The notes below the pieces were generated by a model. That model was not told the origin of the DNA and did no database searches. It saw only the letters and a list, made by a program, of their open reading frames with translations. Shown here piece after piece: positions 15,001 to 23,660 of a DNA stretch of 64,000 nt; the first letter of the stretch is position 1, and each line of letters begins with the position of its first letter. The DNA is from Chloropicon primus (Eukaryota; Chlorophyta; Chloropicophyceae; Chloropicales; Chloropicaceae), in the NCBI GenBank assembly GCA_023205875.1, contig CP060762.1, positions 682,001 to 746,000 on the forward strand, read 5' to 3'. The position numbers and the translations under genes were made by a program.

Positions 15001-15718
15001 GTAGCACCTCCTCCTTCGCAGGCCAACCGCCGCGTTGCCGTCGAACGAGCACTTGATGTTGGACAGCGCCGCCCTTCCCACCGCGTTCCTCTCGTAGAAG
15101 TCGTCCGATTTCTCGCCAAACGCCTCGGAGAATATGTCGTGAGACGTATACACCGTGACCAGCGTTCCTCCCTGCAGGTCGCTCACCGCTGGTGATATCT
15201 CGAGCACCTCGGGCTCGCTATAATAATAAAATCTTTGGCTACCCCTCGTGTCCTCGTGGAAGGACAGCTCGTTCACGGAGACCGACACCGGAACCGACCT
15301 CCCGGCCCTTCCGGGAGGTGAGTGGCAAGTGAACTTGATCGTCTGAACCTTGGAGGAGTGCCTCTTCGCCTGCGCGATCTTCACCGGCGTCGTTTTGCTT
15401 CCAAAGTGGCAAAAGGCCGTGTGGATCCCGGTGGGGAAAACTCCCTTCACTTGCACCTCCACCGGCGTCCTGCCCTTGGCAGGTCCAAAGAATGGGATGA
15501 AGCTGAAGTCGTAGCTCAGCACTTGGTCGCTCCGCCCCCCTTCGAACGTCGTGCTTCCCGAAAAGTGGGAGGAGTCCGCTCGCGTCGGAAGCCTATCCGT
15601 TTTCACTCTGTCCTTTCTATTCTTGGCCTGCAGCAGAGAAAGCAGGAGGAGGAGGTGGTGGTGGTGGTCAAGTTGAATTGAGCACGAGGACGGGGAGAGA
15701 ACAAGAGTCAGAACACCA

Positions 15719-15750
<32 letters not shown>

Positions 15751-16029
15751 GAGGGAGAAGGCGAGCCACACCGTGGATTGTCTCTCGGCCATCGCGGGAG
15801 CTCGGCTCGAGCCCGCGGCAGGTGCCGCGGTCCTCTCCCGCCCGCCCACGCGGCCCCGATCCTCGCACACTTCACTTACCTTGTACGCCGCCTCGTACAC
15901 CTCGCTCGGGTTCTCCAAAGTCGCCGCGTAGGTCCCCAGTATGCCCGCGTGAGGCAGAAGAACCAGAAGGCTCAGGACCCAAGCGAGGGCCAGCCCCCTC
16001 CGTTTCGTTTCTCCTCTCGAGGGAGCCAT
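1..16029 (-). CDS. Giant secreted/surface protein: IPT/TIG + cadherin-like + filamin-like Ig repeats (partial, runs off left edge)
   Basis: Model: exon 1 15880-16029 and exon 2 1-15627, both phase 0; the C-terminus lies beyond position 1. The visible product is about 5,259 residues. Residues 1-35 form a signal peptide (basic MAPSRGETKRR, then a Leu-rich core). Residues about 60-560 hold IPT/TIG-like domains, for example ISPAVSDLQGGTLVTV and ITPATVPSAGGTSVEI. Residues about 600-1500 hold cadherin-like beta-sandwich units ending in TAEDGTTTKTYTVTVTR-type strands. From about 1500 to the edge the protein is a tandem array of filamin-like Ig domains, each with a D-x-[FY]-x-N turn (DKFGN, DSYGN, DQYSN); at least 20 such turns recur about every 300-360 bases. 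No stop occurs in this frame from 16029 to 1, and no competing minus-strand frame is sustained. An extracellular adhesin or wall/matrix role is inferred from architecture only. Long plus-strand frames here are antisense shadows. Confidence 0.85.
15628..15879 (-). other. Intron 1 of the giant surface-protein gene
   Basis: The donor reads AAG|GTAAGT and the acceptor TTCTCTGCTGCAG|GCC, with a (CT)n tract inside. It separates the signal-peptide exon from the rest. Its length is 252 bases, divisible by three, and the frame through it has no stop. Retention would therefore insert 84 residues rather than truncate the protein. The consensus splice sites favour a real intron. Confidence 0.7.
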
Positions 16030-17009
16030 GGTCTCTGTGTGGTTGGCCGTGTTCCAATGTCCTTGCTTCCGAAGAACGTTTCGGGTCCCCTTCGCTACCT
16101 TTCCTGGGCGAGTCCCATCACCCGAGGAGGAATCAAAACCAAAATCACTGAGGTGTGGGATCACAGAGCCTCTCGCTTCGGGTCGCACGGCAATGCGACG
16201 CTTGAGCGCCCAAAAGTCACGAGGTTTCGTCCAAGATTGGAATCTTGGAAACTCCAGCACGTGTCAATGCTCCCGTCCCGTGTCCTCTCTTGTGTTCCGG
16301 TCAAAAAAGGCGACAAGGTCTTGGTCTCCCGATCGCTCCAAGCTCTAGCCGCGCTGACCTCCTCCTCGCCCTCTCGCCCCTCTCCCGCTCTCTGACTTTT
16401 CCACACAAAGGGGCCCGCAGCACGATCAACGTCTCACGAAGGAAGGAGCGCGACGGGGCCAGACTTCTCAACCCAATGTGACGTCTCACACGGGATACTT
16501 CGGACGCCAGGTTTGAATTTTTGGAAAGAATTTTGCAAGCTGGGATTTGTACTCCGGAGGTCAAAAGGGCGCGGCCTGGGGTACACCCATAAAACGAGTG
16601 TCCTTTAGGGTTTAGGGTTTTAGGGTTTTAGGGTTGAGCAGAGAGAAGGCAGCAGGGGAGGGAGAGGAAGGGAAGGGAGAGGAAGGTCCTTCCTGGAGGA
16701 TCTTGGTCCCCCCTCCCCACACACACACTCGCATGTGTCTCGACCTTTCCATCGCATCGGTCTCATTGGTGGTACGAGGAGGGGCGTCTTGTTCTTGTGT
16801 GGGAAGGGAAGGGGCGAAGACAAGACAAGCTTCGGAAGTGCGGAGACTTGTGACAGCTGTTACGGACGGGTCCACTCAAGGAGACCACACTGGAAGTCTT
16901 GGAGGTCTCGGAGACCGAAGCAAGATTCCATCTTTGGCCGGTCTTTGGCAAGTTTTAGTTCCAGGACAGATCCCACTGGAGAGGAGAGCTACACATCGAT
17001 ACACACGTG
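16030..17009. promoter_or_regulatory. Shared upstream region between two divergent genes
   Basis: About 980 bases separate the start of the giant minus-strand gene from the F-box gene on plus. I see no convincing coding frame. It holds pyrimidine-rich tracts, a telomere-like repeat near 16604-16633 and several short purine/pyrimidine runs. It most likely carries both promoters and both 5' untranslated regions. Confidence 0.5.
16604..16633 (+). repeat. Interstitial telomere-like repeat (telo-box cluster)
   Basis: Two TTTAGGG units are followed directly by two TTTTAGGG units. TTTAGGG is the common plant telomere repeat, and TTTTAGGG is the form known from Chlamydomonas. Short runs like this near plant genes (telo boxes) often act as promoter elements. 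It lies about 380 bases upstream of the F-box gene start. Confidence 0.75.
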
Positions 17010-18425
17010 ATGGCTGGAGCCCAAAGTTCTAACCAGGACCATGCGAGGAGCACGGAGGGCGAGCTCAGGGCTGCGGCTGCCGAGAGGAGGATGCGGCAGG
17101 GGGCCGGTGCCTCGCCCTCGAGGTCCTCCTCTTCCCTCCTCTCGCCCGTCGTGGACTGGTTCAAGGGGCTGGCCTTTGGCTCGAGGGCGGCGACGAGGGA
17201 GGGAGAGGAGAGAGCTGCGGCCCTGGAGCGAAAGATGGACGGGGAGAAGCATGGTGTGGGGGACCTCCCCGCCGACGACTGGCCTTGGAGTGAGAAGGAG
17301 GAGGCCCCGTCGCCCTCGTCCTCGTCGTCGCCCTCGTCCTCGTCGTCGTCGTCGTCGTTGAGCCACAAGGAGTGGAGAGAGAGAGACGTGAGTGAGGAGG
17401 ACTTTAGCGCGATGCTCGCCGACCTCCTGGAGGAGTGGCTGGTCCAGAACTGGTCGATCAGCCTGCCCACAGAAGTGTGGCTGACAATAACCGAGCAGGT
17501 GACCCATTACGACCGCCTGGCCCTCTCCCTCACCTGTAAGAAGTTCCGAAGTGCGGTGCTGAGGACTTACCCCGGCAATGAGCACAAGACGGACTTGGGC
17601 GACGCGAGGCTTGTGACGAGCTCGCCGTCCTTCGGCCTCGGGTGGTTCCAGTGGGTCTTCGGGTCGTTCGAGAGGCGGCGGGGGGAGGCGCCGGACTACG
17701 CCTATGGGGGCGACACCCTCGCCTACATTTACGACAGCAACCTCGTGTTCCTGGCGGGCTTTGTGGGGAGCACGGTCGCGATTCGGTGGCTGCGCGAGGC
17801 CAAGGGGGTCCCCCTGGGCACCAAGAGATGGCGCGGGGCCTTGGGCGCGGCTTTCGGGGGACAGAAAGCCACCCTCGAGTGGTTCCGGGGCGAGGGGTAC
17901 GCGTTCTGCCCGAGCACCTGCACCTGGGCGGCTTATGGTGGGCGCCTTGACCTCCTTCGGTGGCTGAGAACGAGCGAGGGGTGCCCCTGGGACGTTGACA
18001 CCTCCAACGCCGCGGCCTACTGGGGCCACCTGCATGTTCTCGAGTGGGCGATGAGCGAGGGCTTGGCGGTGGAGCAGGTCACCTGCGACGTTGCGATAAG
18101 GGCGGGGAACCTGGACGTCCTGCACTGGCTTGTCAGTCGAGGCTGCACGTGCAGGCTGGACTGGTCTTGCAGGGAGGCGATCGAGCACGGCCAGGTTCGG
18201 GTGCTCAAGTGGCTGAGGGCGGTGCCCGTGGACCCGTTCGGCCCTGAGGACCCGTGGCGCAAGGACGACCTCTGCGCCCTGGCGGCCGAGCACGGCCAGC
18301 TCGAGGCGCTCCGGTGGCTCCGGGACGAGGGGTTCCCTTGGTGTCCGAGGGATTGCAGGAAGCTCGCGGGGGGCGGGGGGCACCGCGGCGTCGCCAAGTG
18401 GATCGACCGGAACCGGTTGAAATAA
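17010..18425 (+). CDS. F-box-like protein with algal-type ankyrin-like repeats
   Basis: Single exon, 471 residues; the ATG at 17010 is used (the preceding GTG is not a start here). Residues 1-140 are low complexity with Ser/Pro runs from a (TCC/TCG)n tract. Residues about 150-185 (LPTEVWLTITEQV ... LSLTCKKF) look like an F-box, which in known proteins docks a substrate adaptor to SKP1-cullin ubiquitin ligases. Residues about 235-465 hold roughly seven degenerate ankyrin-like units of the pattern GxLxxLxWLRxxGCPWD, a type expanded in unicellular algae. Role inferred: substrate receptor of an SCF ligase. The F-box call is weaker than the repeat call. The 3' end faces the hydratase gene only 29 bases away. 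Confidence 0.75.
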   Translation: MAGAQSSNQDHARSTEGELRAAAAERRMRQGAGASPSRSSSSLLSPVVDWFKGLAFGSRAATREGEERAAALERKMDGEKHGVGDLPADDWPWSEKEEAPSPSSSSSPSSSSSSSSLSHKEWRERDVSEEDFSAMLADLLEEWLVQNWSISLPTEVWLTITEQVTHYDRLALSLTCKKFRSAVLRTYPGNEHKTDLGDARLVTSSPSFGLGWFQWVFGSFERRRGEAPDYAYGGDTLAYIYDSNLVFLAGFVGSTVAIRWLREAKGVPLGTKRWRGALGAAFGGQKATLEWFRGEGYAFCPSTCTWAAYGGRLDLLRWLRTSEGCPWDVDTSNAAAYWGHLHVLEWAMSEGLAVEQVTCDVAIRAGNLDVLHWLVSRGCTCRLDWSCREAIEHGQVRVLKWLRAVPVDPFGPEDPWRKDDLCALAAEHGQLEALRWLRDEGFPWCPRDCRKLAGGGGHRGVAKWIDRNRLK

Positions 18426-18454
18426 AATATCCTTTCCATACTTTTCCATTTTTC

Positions 18455-19291
18455 TTAGAGCTTGGACTTGAACCTGGCGAGCCTCTTGAAGTGGTCCGGG
18501 TCCATCTCCCCGTACGCGTTCCAGGCCACTCTCCTCTCCAGCTCCCTCCCCTCCTCGTACGTGCAGCCGTAGCCCCGGTTCAAGACGGATTTGTACGCCC
18601 GGACGGTCCCCTCGTCGTTCCGGCACACGCGCTGGCAGATGCGGAGGGCCTCCTGGAGGGCGAGGTCCCTCGTGCCGTGGACGCTCTGCACGAGCCCCCA
18701 GGCCAGGGCCTTCCCGGAGGACACCTTGCAGCTGGTGAGGCTGGCGAGCCTGGCGTTGTTGATCCCCACGAGCCTGGGGAGCTTCTGGGACAGCCCCCAC
18801 CCCGGCATGATCCCCCACTTGCAGTGGGTGTCCGCGAAGAAGGCGTCCTCGGAGGCCACCAGGACGTCGCAGGCCAAGGCGATCTCGAACCCCGCGGTGA
18901 TGGCGGCCCCGTGGACGACCCCGACGATGGGGAAGCTGCACCTCTCCATCTGGTGCACGACGTCGAACTCGTACGAGTCGGCGTAGGAGTCTCGCCGCTT
19001 GAACACCTGGCTCGCGGCCTTGAGGTCCACGCCGGCGCAGAACCCCTTGCCCCTGGCGCAGAGCACCGCGCAGCTCACGTCCCCGTCGTCCTCGAAGGAC
19101 CGGAAGGCTCCCGCGATCGTCTTGATCATGCCGAACGTCAGCGCATTCAGGGCGGAGGGGCGGTTCAGGGTAACCAGGCCCACGACCTTCTTCTGGTCAG
19201 AAGAAGAAGACGGAGAGGACAGGAGCGTCCTGCGCTCCACCAGGACCAACTCAGAGGAGTCGTCGTCGCTGGAGGAGGACGAGGCTGCCAT
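18455..19291 (-). CDS. Plant-type peroxisomal enoyl-CoA hydratase/isomerase (crotonase family, ECHIA-like)
   Basis: Single exon, 278 residues from the ATG at 19291, the first in-frame ATG and in good context (GCAATGGC). The family hydrates trans-2-enoyl-CoA in beta-oxidation. Oxyanion-hole segments are visible: GKGFCAGVDL and HGAAITAGFEIALACD; Glu of GFEIA matches the first catalytic Glu of rat mitochondrial hydratase. The position of the second catalytic Glu is His (FADTHCKWGIMPGWG), the same ADTH/MDTH pattern I recall in Arabidopsis ECHIA (At4g16210). The protein ends in SKL, a canonical PTS1 peroxisomal import signal. The N-terminal 30 residues are Ser/Asp-rich. Whether activity is hydratase or isomerase cannot be settled from sequence. 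Confidence 0.9.
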   Translation of the reverse strand: MAASSSSSDDDSSELVLVERRTLLSSPSSSSDQKKVVGLVTLNRPSALNALTFGMIKTIAGAFRSFEDDGDVSCAVLCARGKGFCAGVDLKAASQVFKRRDSYADSYEFDVVHQMERCSFPIVGVVHGAAITAGFEIALACDVLVASEDAFFADTHCKWGIMPGWGLSQKLPRLVGINNARLASLTSCKVSSGKALAWGLVQSVHGTRDLALQEALRICQRVCRNDEGTVRAYKSVLNRGYGCTYEEGRELERRVAWNAYGEMDPDHFKRLARFKSKL

Positions 19292-19300
19292 TGCGACCCT

Positions 19301-19620
19301 GCGATTGCGTTGCAGCAGAAACAAACCCAGCAACTATCACTGGGTCGGTGTGTGTATGCAATCAATCAATCAATCAATGAATCGATCAATGAATGAATGA
19401 ATCAATCAATCAGTGCGACTGCGTTTGCGACTGCGATTGCGTTGCAGCAGAAACAAACCCAGTAACTCGTCGGTCGTCGGTGTGTGTGTGTGTATGCAAT
19501 CAATGAATCAATGAATGAATCAATGAATCAATGAATGAATGAATGAATGAATGAATCGCTCGCTCGCTCGATCCATGAGTGCGACTGCGTTGCAGAAGCA
19601 ACCCCCCACCCAGCAACTCG
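19301..19620. repeat. Degenerate tandem duplication of a promoter/5' UTR segment with AATC/AATG repeats
   Basis: A 30-base block at 19301-19330 recurs without change at 19433-19462, 132 bases away. A third, decayed copy begins near 19577. Each copy is followed by a GTGTGT run and by (AATC)n/(AATG)n microsatellite. The first copy begins 10 bases upstream of the hydratase ATG. Confidence 0.85.
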
Positions 19621-20191
19621 TGTCGTGTATGTTCGTGTGTGTGTCGTGTATGTTGTCCCGGTCCCGTCGTCCTCGTCGTCGTCGTCCTCGTCCTCGTCGT
19701 GATGTCGTGATGTCGTTCTCCTTCTCCTGGAGATATTTTAGTGTCCCTTATCCGTCCTCCTCGTCGTTTTCCTTCTTTTGTTTCGCGGTCGGAATTTCTC
19801 TATTCAAAACCAAAGCCCCGTGACCCCAAACCTCACCGAGTAGATTTCCCCACGAGGCACACTCCACGTCAGCCTCGTGCGAAATCGCGTGACGAGACCA
19901 GGCCGGACCGGCGTCGCGCACGAGGGCACAAACCCAGAAGCACAACCGCGGCGAAGAACACCAAGACCGACACCGAGGAGGACGACGACGAGGAACAACA
20001 CACGCGCACGCGAAACACCATTGGGGTGAACCTTGGGGTTTGCTAGACTTGGAACACAGAGGACGAACACGGACACGGCGTCGACGAGGACACAACCACG
20101 GAAGACAGAACGACCCAAACCAACACCACGCCGACCAAAAGAGAACCCCTACCCTGACTCGAGTCGACGAGGAGGCACGGTGACCTCGGGT

Positions 20192-20223
<32 letters not shown>

Positions 20224-20254
20224 GCTATAGTTCGAACCACCGACGAAGAGGAGG
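19621..20254. other. Non-coding stretch upstream of the ACT-domain gene
   Basis: No supported gene. It contains (TCGTCC)n runs, a dense AC/CGA-rich tract and a (TTTTG)n microsatellite at about 20191-20219. The end of this pyrimidine run, TTTGCTATAG at 20221-20230, resembles a splice acceptor, so a 5' untranslated intron is possible. Confidence 0.4.
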
Positions 20255-21106
20255 ATGTTTGGAGTTGCGGTGAACAAAAGGTTGGCGGTTGCCTGCAAGG
20301 CGGCGATGCATACGAGCATGAGGGGGAGGACGCACGGACACTCCGCTGCGTCGTCGTCGTCGGGGTCTTCGATCTCACGCACGACGATGCCCTCTTCGAC
20401 GACGACGGTGTTGAGGTCCGTGCTTGCGGACATGCCGAGCGAGGTGGACAAGTCGGAGATACCGAGGCCGGAGGTGTGCATCAACAATGAGGCGGACGCC
20501 CTGGCGACGGTGGTGACGATCAAGTTCGGGGACTACCTCGGGGACCTGCTGGACACGTCCCAGGCGCTGAAGAACCTGAACTTGAACATCGTGAAGGCCA
20601 AGTTCGAGGTGGACGGCCCCAAGAACAAGTTCTACATCACTTGCTCGAAGACGGGGGAGAAGGTCTTCTCCTCGGAGCGCCTGGAGGAGATCCGCATGAC
20701 GATCATCAACAACCTGATGCTGTACCACCCGGAGTCCAAGGAGGAGCTCAGCAGCTTCCTGCACGCCAGGAGGGCCGCGGAGCCCCTGAGCGCCCTGGGC
20801 ATGAGGACCGCCCCGTCCGTCAAAACCCAGATCGAGCAGCGCCAGGACGAGAGAGGCATCAGGACGATCCTGGAGATCACCACCGCGGACAGGCCGGGCC
20901 TCCTGGTGGACATCGTGAGAACCCTGACCGACATCTCGGTCCAGGTGGTCTCCGCCAAGGCGGAGACCCTCGGCAGGGCCGCCCACGACGTCTTCGCGAT
21001 CACCTACCACGGGGAGCCCCTCACCCCCCCCATGCAGACCCTGGTCAGCAACGCCTTGTACTACTACTTGGCGAGGGCCGAGGTGGCCAAGGAGGAGTCT
21101 TACTAG
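20255..21106 (+). CDS. Plastid double-ACT-domain protein (ACR11/ACR12-like)
   Basis: Single exon, 283 residues. Residues 1-60 are basic and Ser/Thr-rich without acidic residues, as in a plastid transit peptide. ACT domain 1 starts near residue 84 (TVVTIKFGDYLGDLLDTSQAL) and ends in the region EEIRMTIINNLMLYHPE. ACT domain 2 starts near 207 (RTILEITTADRPGLLVDIV). The segments IRxTIINNLxxYHPE and TADRPGLLV, and the C-terminal SY, match Arabidopsis ACR11 and ACR12. ACT domains bind small effectors such as amino acids; ACR11 is reported to interact with plastid glutamine synthetase. A role in plastid nitrogen or amino-acid sensing is inferred. Confidence 0.9.
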   Translation: MFGVAVNKRLAVACKAAMHTSMRGRTHGHSAASSSSGSSISRTTMPSSTTTVLRSVLADMPSEVDKSEIPRPEVCINNEADALATVVTIKFGDYLGDLLDTSQALKNLNLNIVKAKFEVDGPKNKFYITCSKTGEKVFSSERLEEIRMTIINNLMLYHPESKEELSSFLHARRAAEPLSALGMRTAPSVKTQIEQRQDERGIRTILEITTADRPGLLVDIVRTLTDISVQVVSAKAETLGRAAHDVFAITYHGEPLTPPMQTLVSNALYYYLARAEVAKEESY

Positions 21107-21265
21107 AGCTTGGAGACCCGGGCGACCCTGGGCGCCCAGAGAGAGAGAGAGAGAAGGAAGGGGACCCAACAAACAACAAACAAACAAACAAAGGAAACGA
21201 ACAAAGTTTCTCTTCTTAGCAAAAAGCTTTGTACATTTATACATTTTATCGTCCCTCTTCCTGTC

Positions 21266-23462
21266 TCAGTACGACTTCTCCACGGAGCTCAGGAGGTAGC
21301 TCACCATGAACCCCTTGCCCTTCACCTGGACCTTGCGAGGCTCCCACGAGAACCCGAGCTTGTCGCACACCAATTCGTACGTGGACTGGGAGATCTGCAT
21401 CCGACCCGGAACCCCCGTGGACTCCATCCTGCTCGCCGTGTTCACCGTGTCCCCGAACAAGCAAAACCTCGGCATCCTACTTCCGACCACGCCGGAGCAT
21501 ACGTCCCCAGTGTGGATTCCGGCTCTCACTTGACAATTCTTGCCGTTCGGCATGACGAGCCTCCCGGCCGTCTCCAGCGCCTCCTTCCCGAACTTCACGG
21601 CCGCAAATGCGCTGGCGCTGGCGTGAAGCTTGGAGTCGTCCTTGAAGCTCATGGTCGCCATCGCACTGCCCCTCTCCTTCTTCCTCTTCTTCCAGGAGCC
21701 GGCGCTCGGCAGGCGGTCCAAGGACGGATGATCCCCCCCAGCATCGTCATCGCAGTCCTCGTCCTCCTCGACGACATCGAGGCCCGCGGCCACCATGAAC
21801 GCGTCGCCAATGGTCTCCACCTTCCACAGGTTCGTGTCCCTGTCGACCAAGCCGTCGAACGCCGTGAAGAGGTTGTGCAAGAAGGCCATGACCGAGTACG
21901 GCGGGCACTCGTTCGACATGCTTGTGAACCCGACGATGTCCGAGAAGAATATCGTCACCTCCTGGTGCATTCTCGCGACGGTGCGCCCGATGTTGTTGAA
22001 ATCCATGCCTTGGTCCCCTTCCCCCTCTTGGCCGCAGCCTTCCTCGCCCCTGACCGAGGCGTCCCTGATCGAGGCGCTCTCCTTGATGAGCTGCCTCGCG
22101 ATGACTTTCGGGAAGATTTGACTGATCAAGGCCTCCTGCCTCTCCTTCTCCCGAAGCAGCAGCTCCTCCCGCTCCTTTGCGCTCTTGATGGCGTGCTCCT
22201 GCTGCAAGTTGATGACTTCCCTGTCGCAGAACTGGTCCCTGCTCTTCTTGTCCTCGATGTACGACAGCGTGACGGTCAGCACGGCGACGGCCGTTATGTA
22301 GAACAACAGGCCGCACGTAGCGAAGTAGGCGTCCGCTTTGAGGGCCGCTGGATTCCCCCCGACTTCCTCATCGATGTTCAAGATGTAGTCGCTCGGCTCG
22401 ACCATAAAGATGCTGCCGGCGATCTGACCCCACTGGAAAGCCAACATCCAGGCGCAGACCTCCAAGGCATAGTAAAACGGCATCGCCGCAACGAGCACAG
22501 TGAAGTAGTAGCTCAGGAAAAAAAAGATGTTTTGCGCGATCCACCCATTCCTGCCGAAGAGGATCCTGAGCATGACGCCCACTGTCATCACGACCACCGA
22601 AATGGGGCTTCCTTGATACACTTCGTCCTCGTTCGATATGCCCATGTTGTCGGACGACATGTTGGGCATGGATTGGACTGCGATGGGGGAGGGAAACGAG
22701 GTAGAGTAGAGTCAATTGAACCGCAATCCCACGCGCGAGCGCGAGGTCCAATCGTGTCTTACCAAATAAAGTGGAGAGGCTCAGAGCGAGCTGCGTGACG
22801 TGATACACGTGGTTCTTGCTCTCGTACGTCTTGGACTCGTACATGTATATGCAGATGAAGTACCCAATGATCAGCGGCGCGGCTGCCGTCACGGAATAAC
22901 CCAGGCCTTTGAGCGCAGCGGTGCTTCCCAAGTACTCTGGGTCTCCGTCTTGGCTCGTTATCCCTTTGTAGATGGCCCAAAGCAGAGGCACAACGAGGGT
23001 GAGCAGCAGGGCGAGGGCGTAGGCCATGTATACCCTCGCCCGCTGCGTGGAGGCCAGACAACCCAAGTACTTTCTCTCGAGATTCCTGTCCTTGAAGGAG
23101 GACAGCCTGAACCGCTTGGGCTCCACGAACCTGGACCAGCGAATTGAGGAAAGGCGTCAGAAAGGAATGCAGTGCAGTGCAGGCTGCTGAGCACAAGACG
23201 ACGATTGAGCTGACAGCCTCCATCTCTAGGGCCATGGACGAGCGCTCCTCCTCGTGCCTCTCCTCCTCTGTCTCTTGTCTCTGTCACACACCCACACACA
23301 CGCACGCACGAACACACACACGCCCACGCCACAAGTTCCGTTCCATGGTGTCCCCACTCACGTTCCCTTGTCAAAATCGATGTTCTCCTTGAAGTCGTAA
23401 TCCTCCTTGTGCATGCACCGAAGGCAGCACGGAAGCTGCTTGACCAGATTCACAAACGCCAT
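21266..23462 (-). CDS. Multi-pass membrane guanylate cyclase (class III)
   Basis: Exons 23362-23462, 22763-23130 and 21266-22677 (phases 2 and 1; GTGAGT and GTAAGA donors) give 626 residues. The N-terminal half has about five hydrophobic segments (for example residues 55-78, 95-120 and a final one near LLFYITAVAVLTVTL), followed by a coiled helix (EREELLLREKERQEAL) and the catalytic domain. Metal-binding Asp residues lie in FFSDIVGFT and in VETIGDAF. The base-selecting residues are Glu (KVETIGD) and Cys (FCLFGD), the guanylate-cyclase pair; VNTASRM supplies the transition-state Asn and Arg. Homodimer activity making cGMP is expected. An insertion of about 60 residues after VAAGLDV is unusual. 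The ATG at 23462 is 199 bases from a divergent permease gene. Confidence 0.9.
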
Positions 23463-23660
23463 CTCAAGACACGCTTCCGACTCCGACACAACCCACCAGG
23501 TTTGTCCACCGTCCGTCGCGTTCGGTACCCGGTCAACCGAAACCCCGCCCCATCGCCCTCGTCCTCGTCGTCGTCGTCCTCGTCGTCGTCGTCCTCGTCC
23601 TCGTCGTGGTGGTGGCGGGAAAGTGACACTTTCCGTTACGTAAAAAATTCGCGGGAAGCG

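Noticed and set aside
16989-18941. A 650-codon minus-strand frame over the F-box gene and hydratase
   Set aside because: It spans two real genes in the wrong frame or strand and has Arg/Gly/Pro-rich, domain-free content.
21110-22798. A 562-codon plus-strand frame over the guanylate cyclase
   Set aside because: Antisense shadow; the minus strand carries all class III cyclase motifs.
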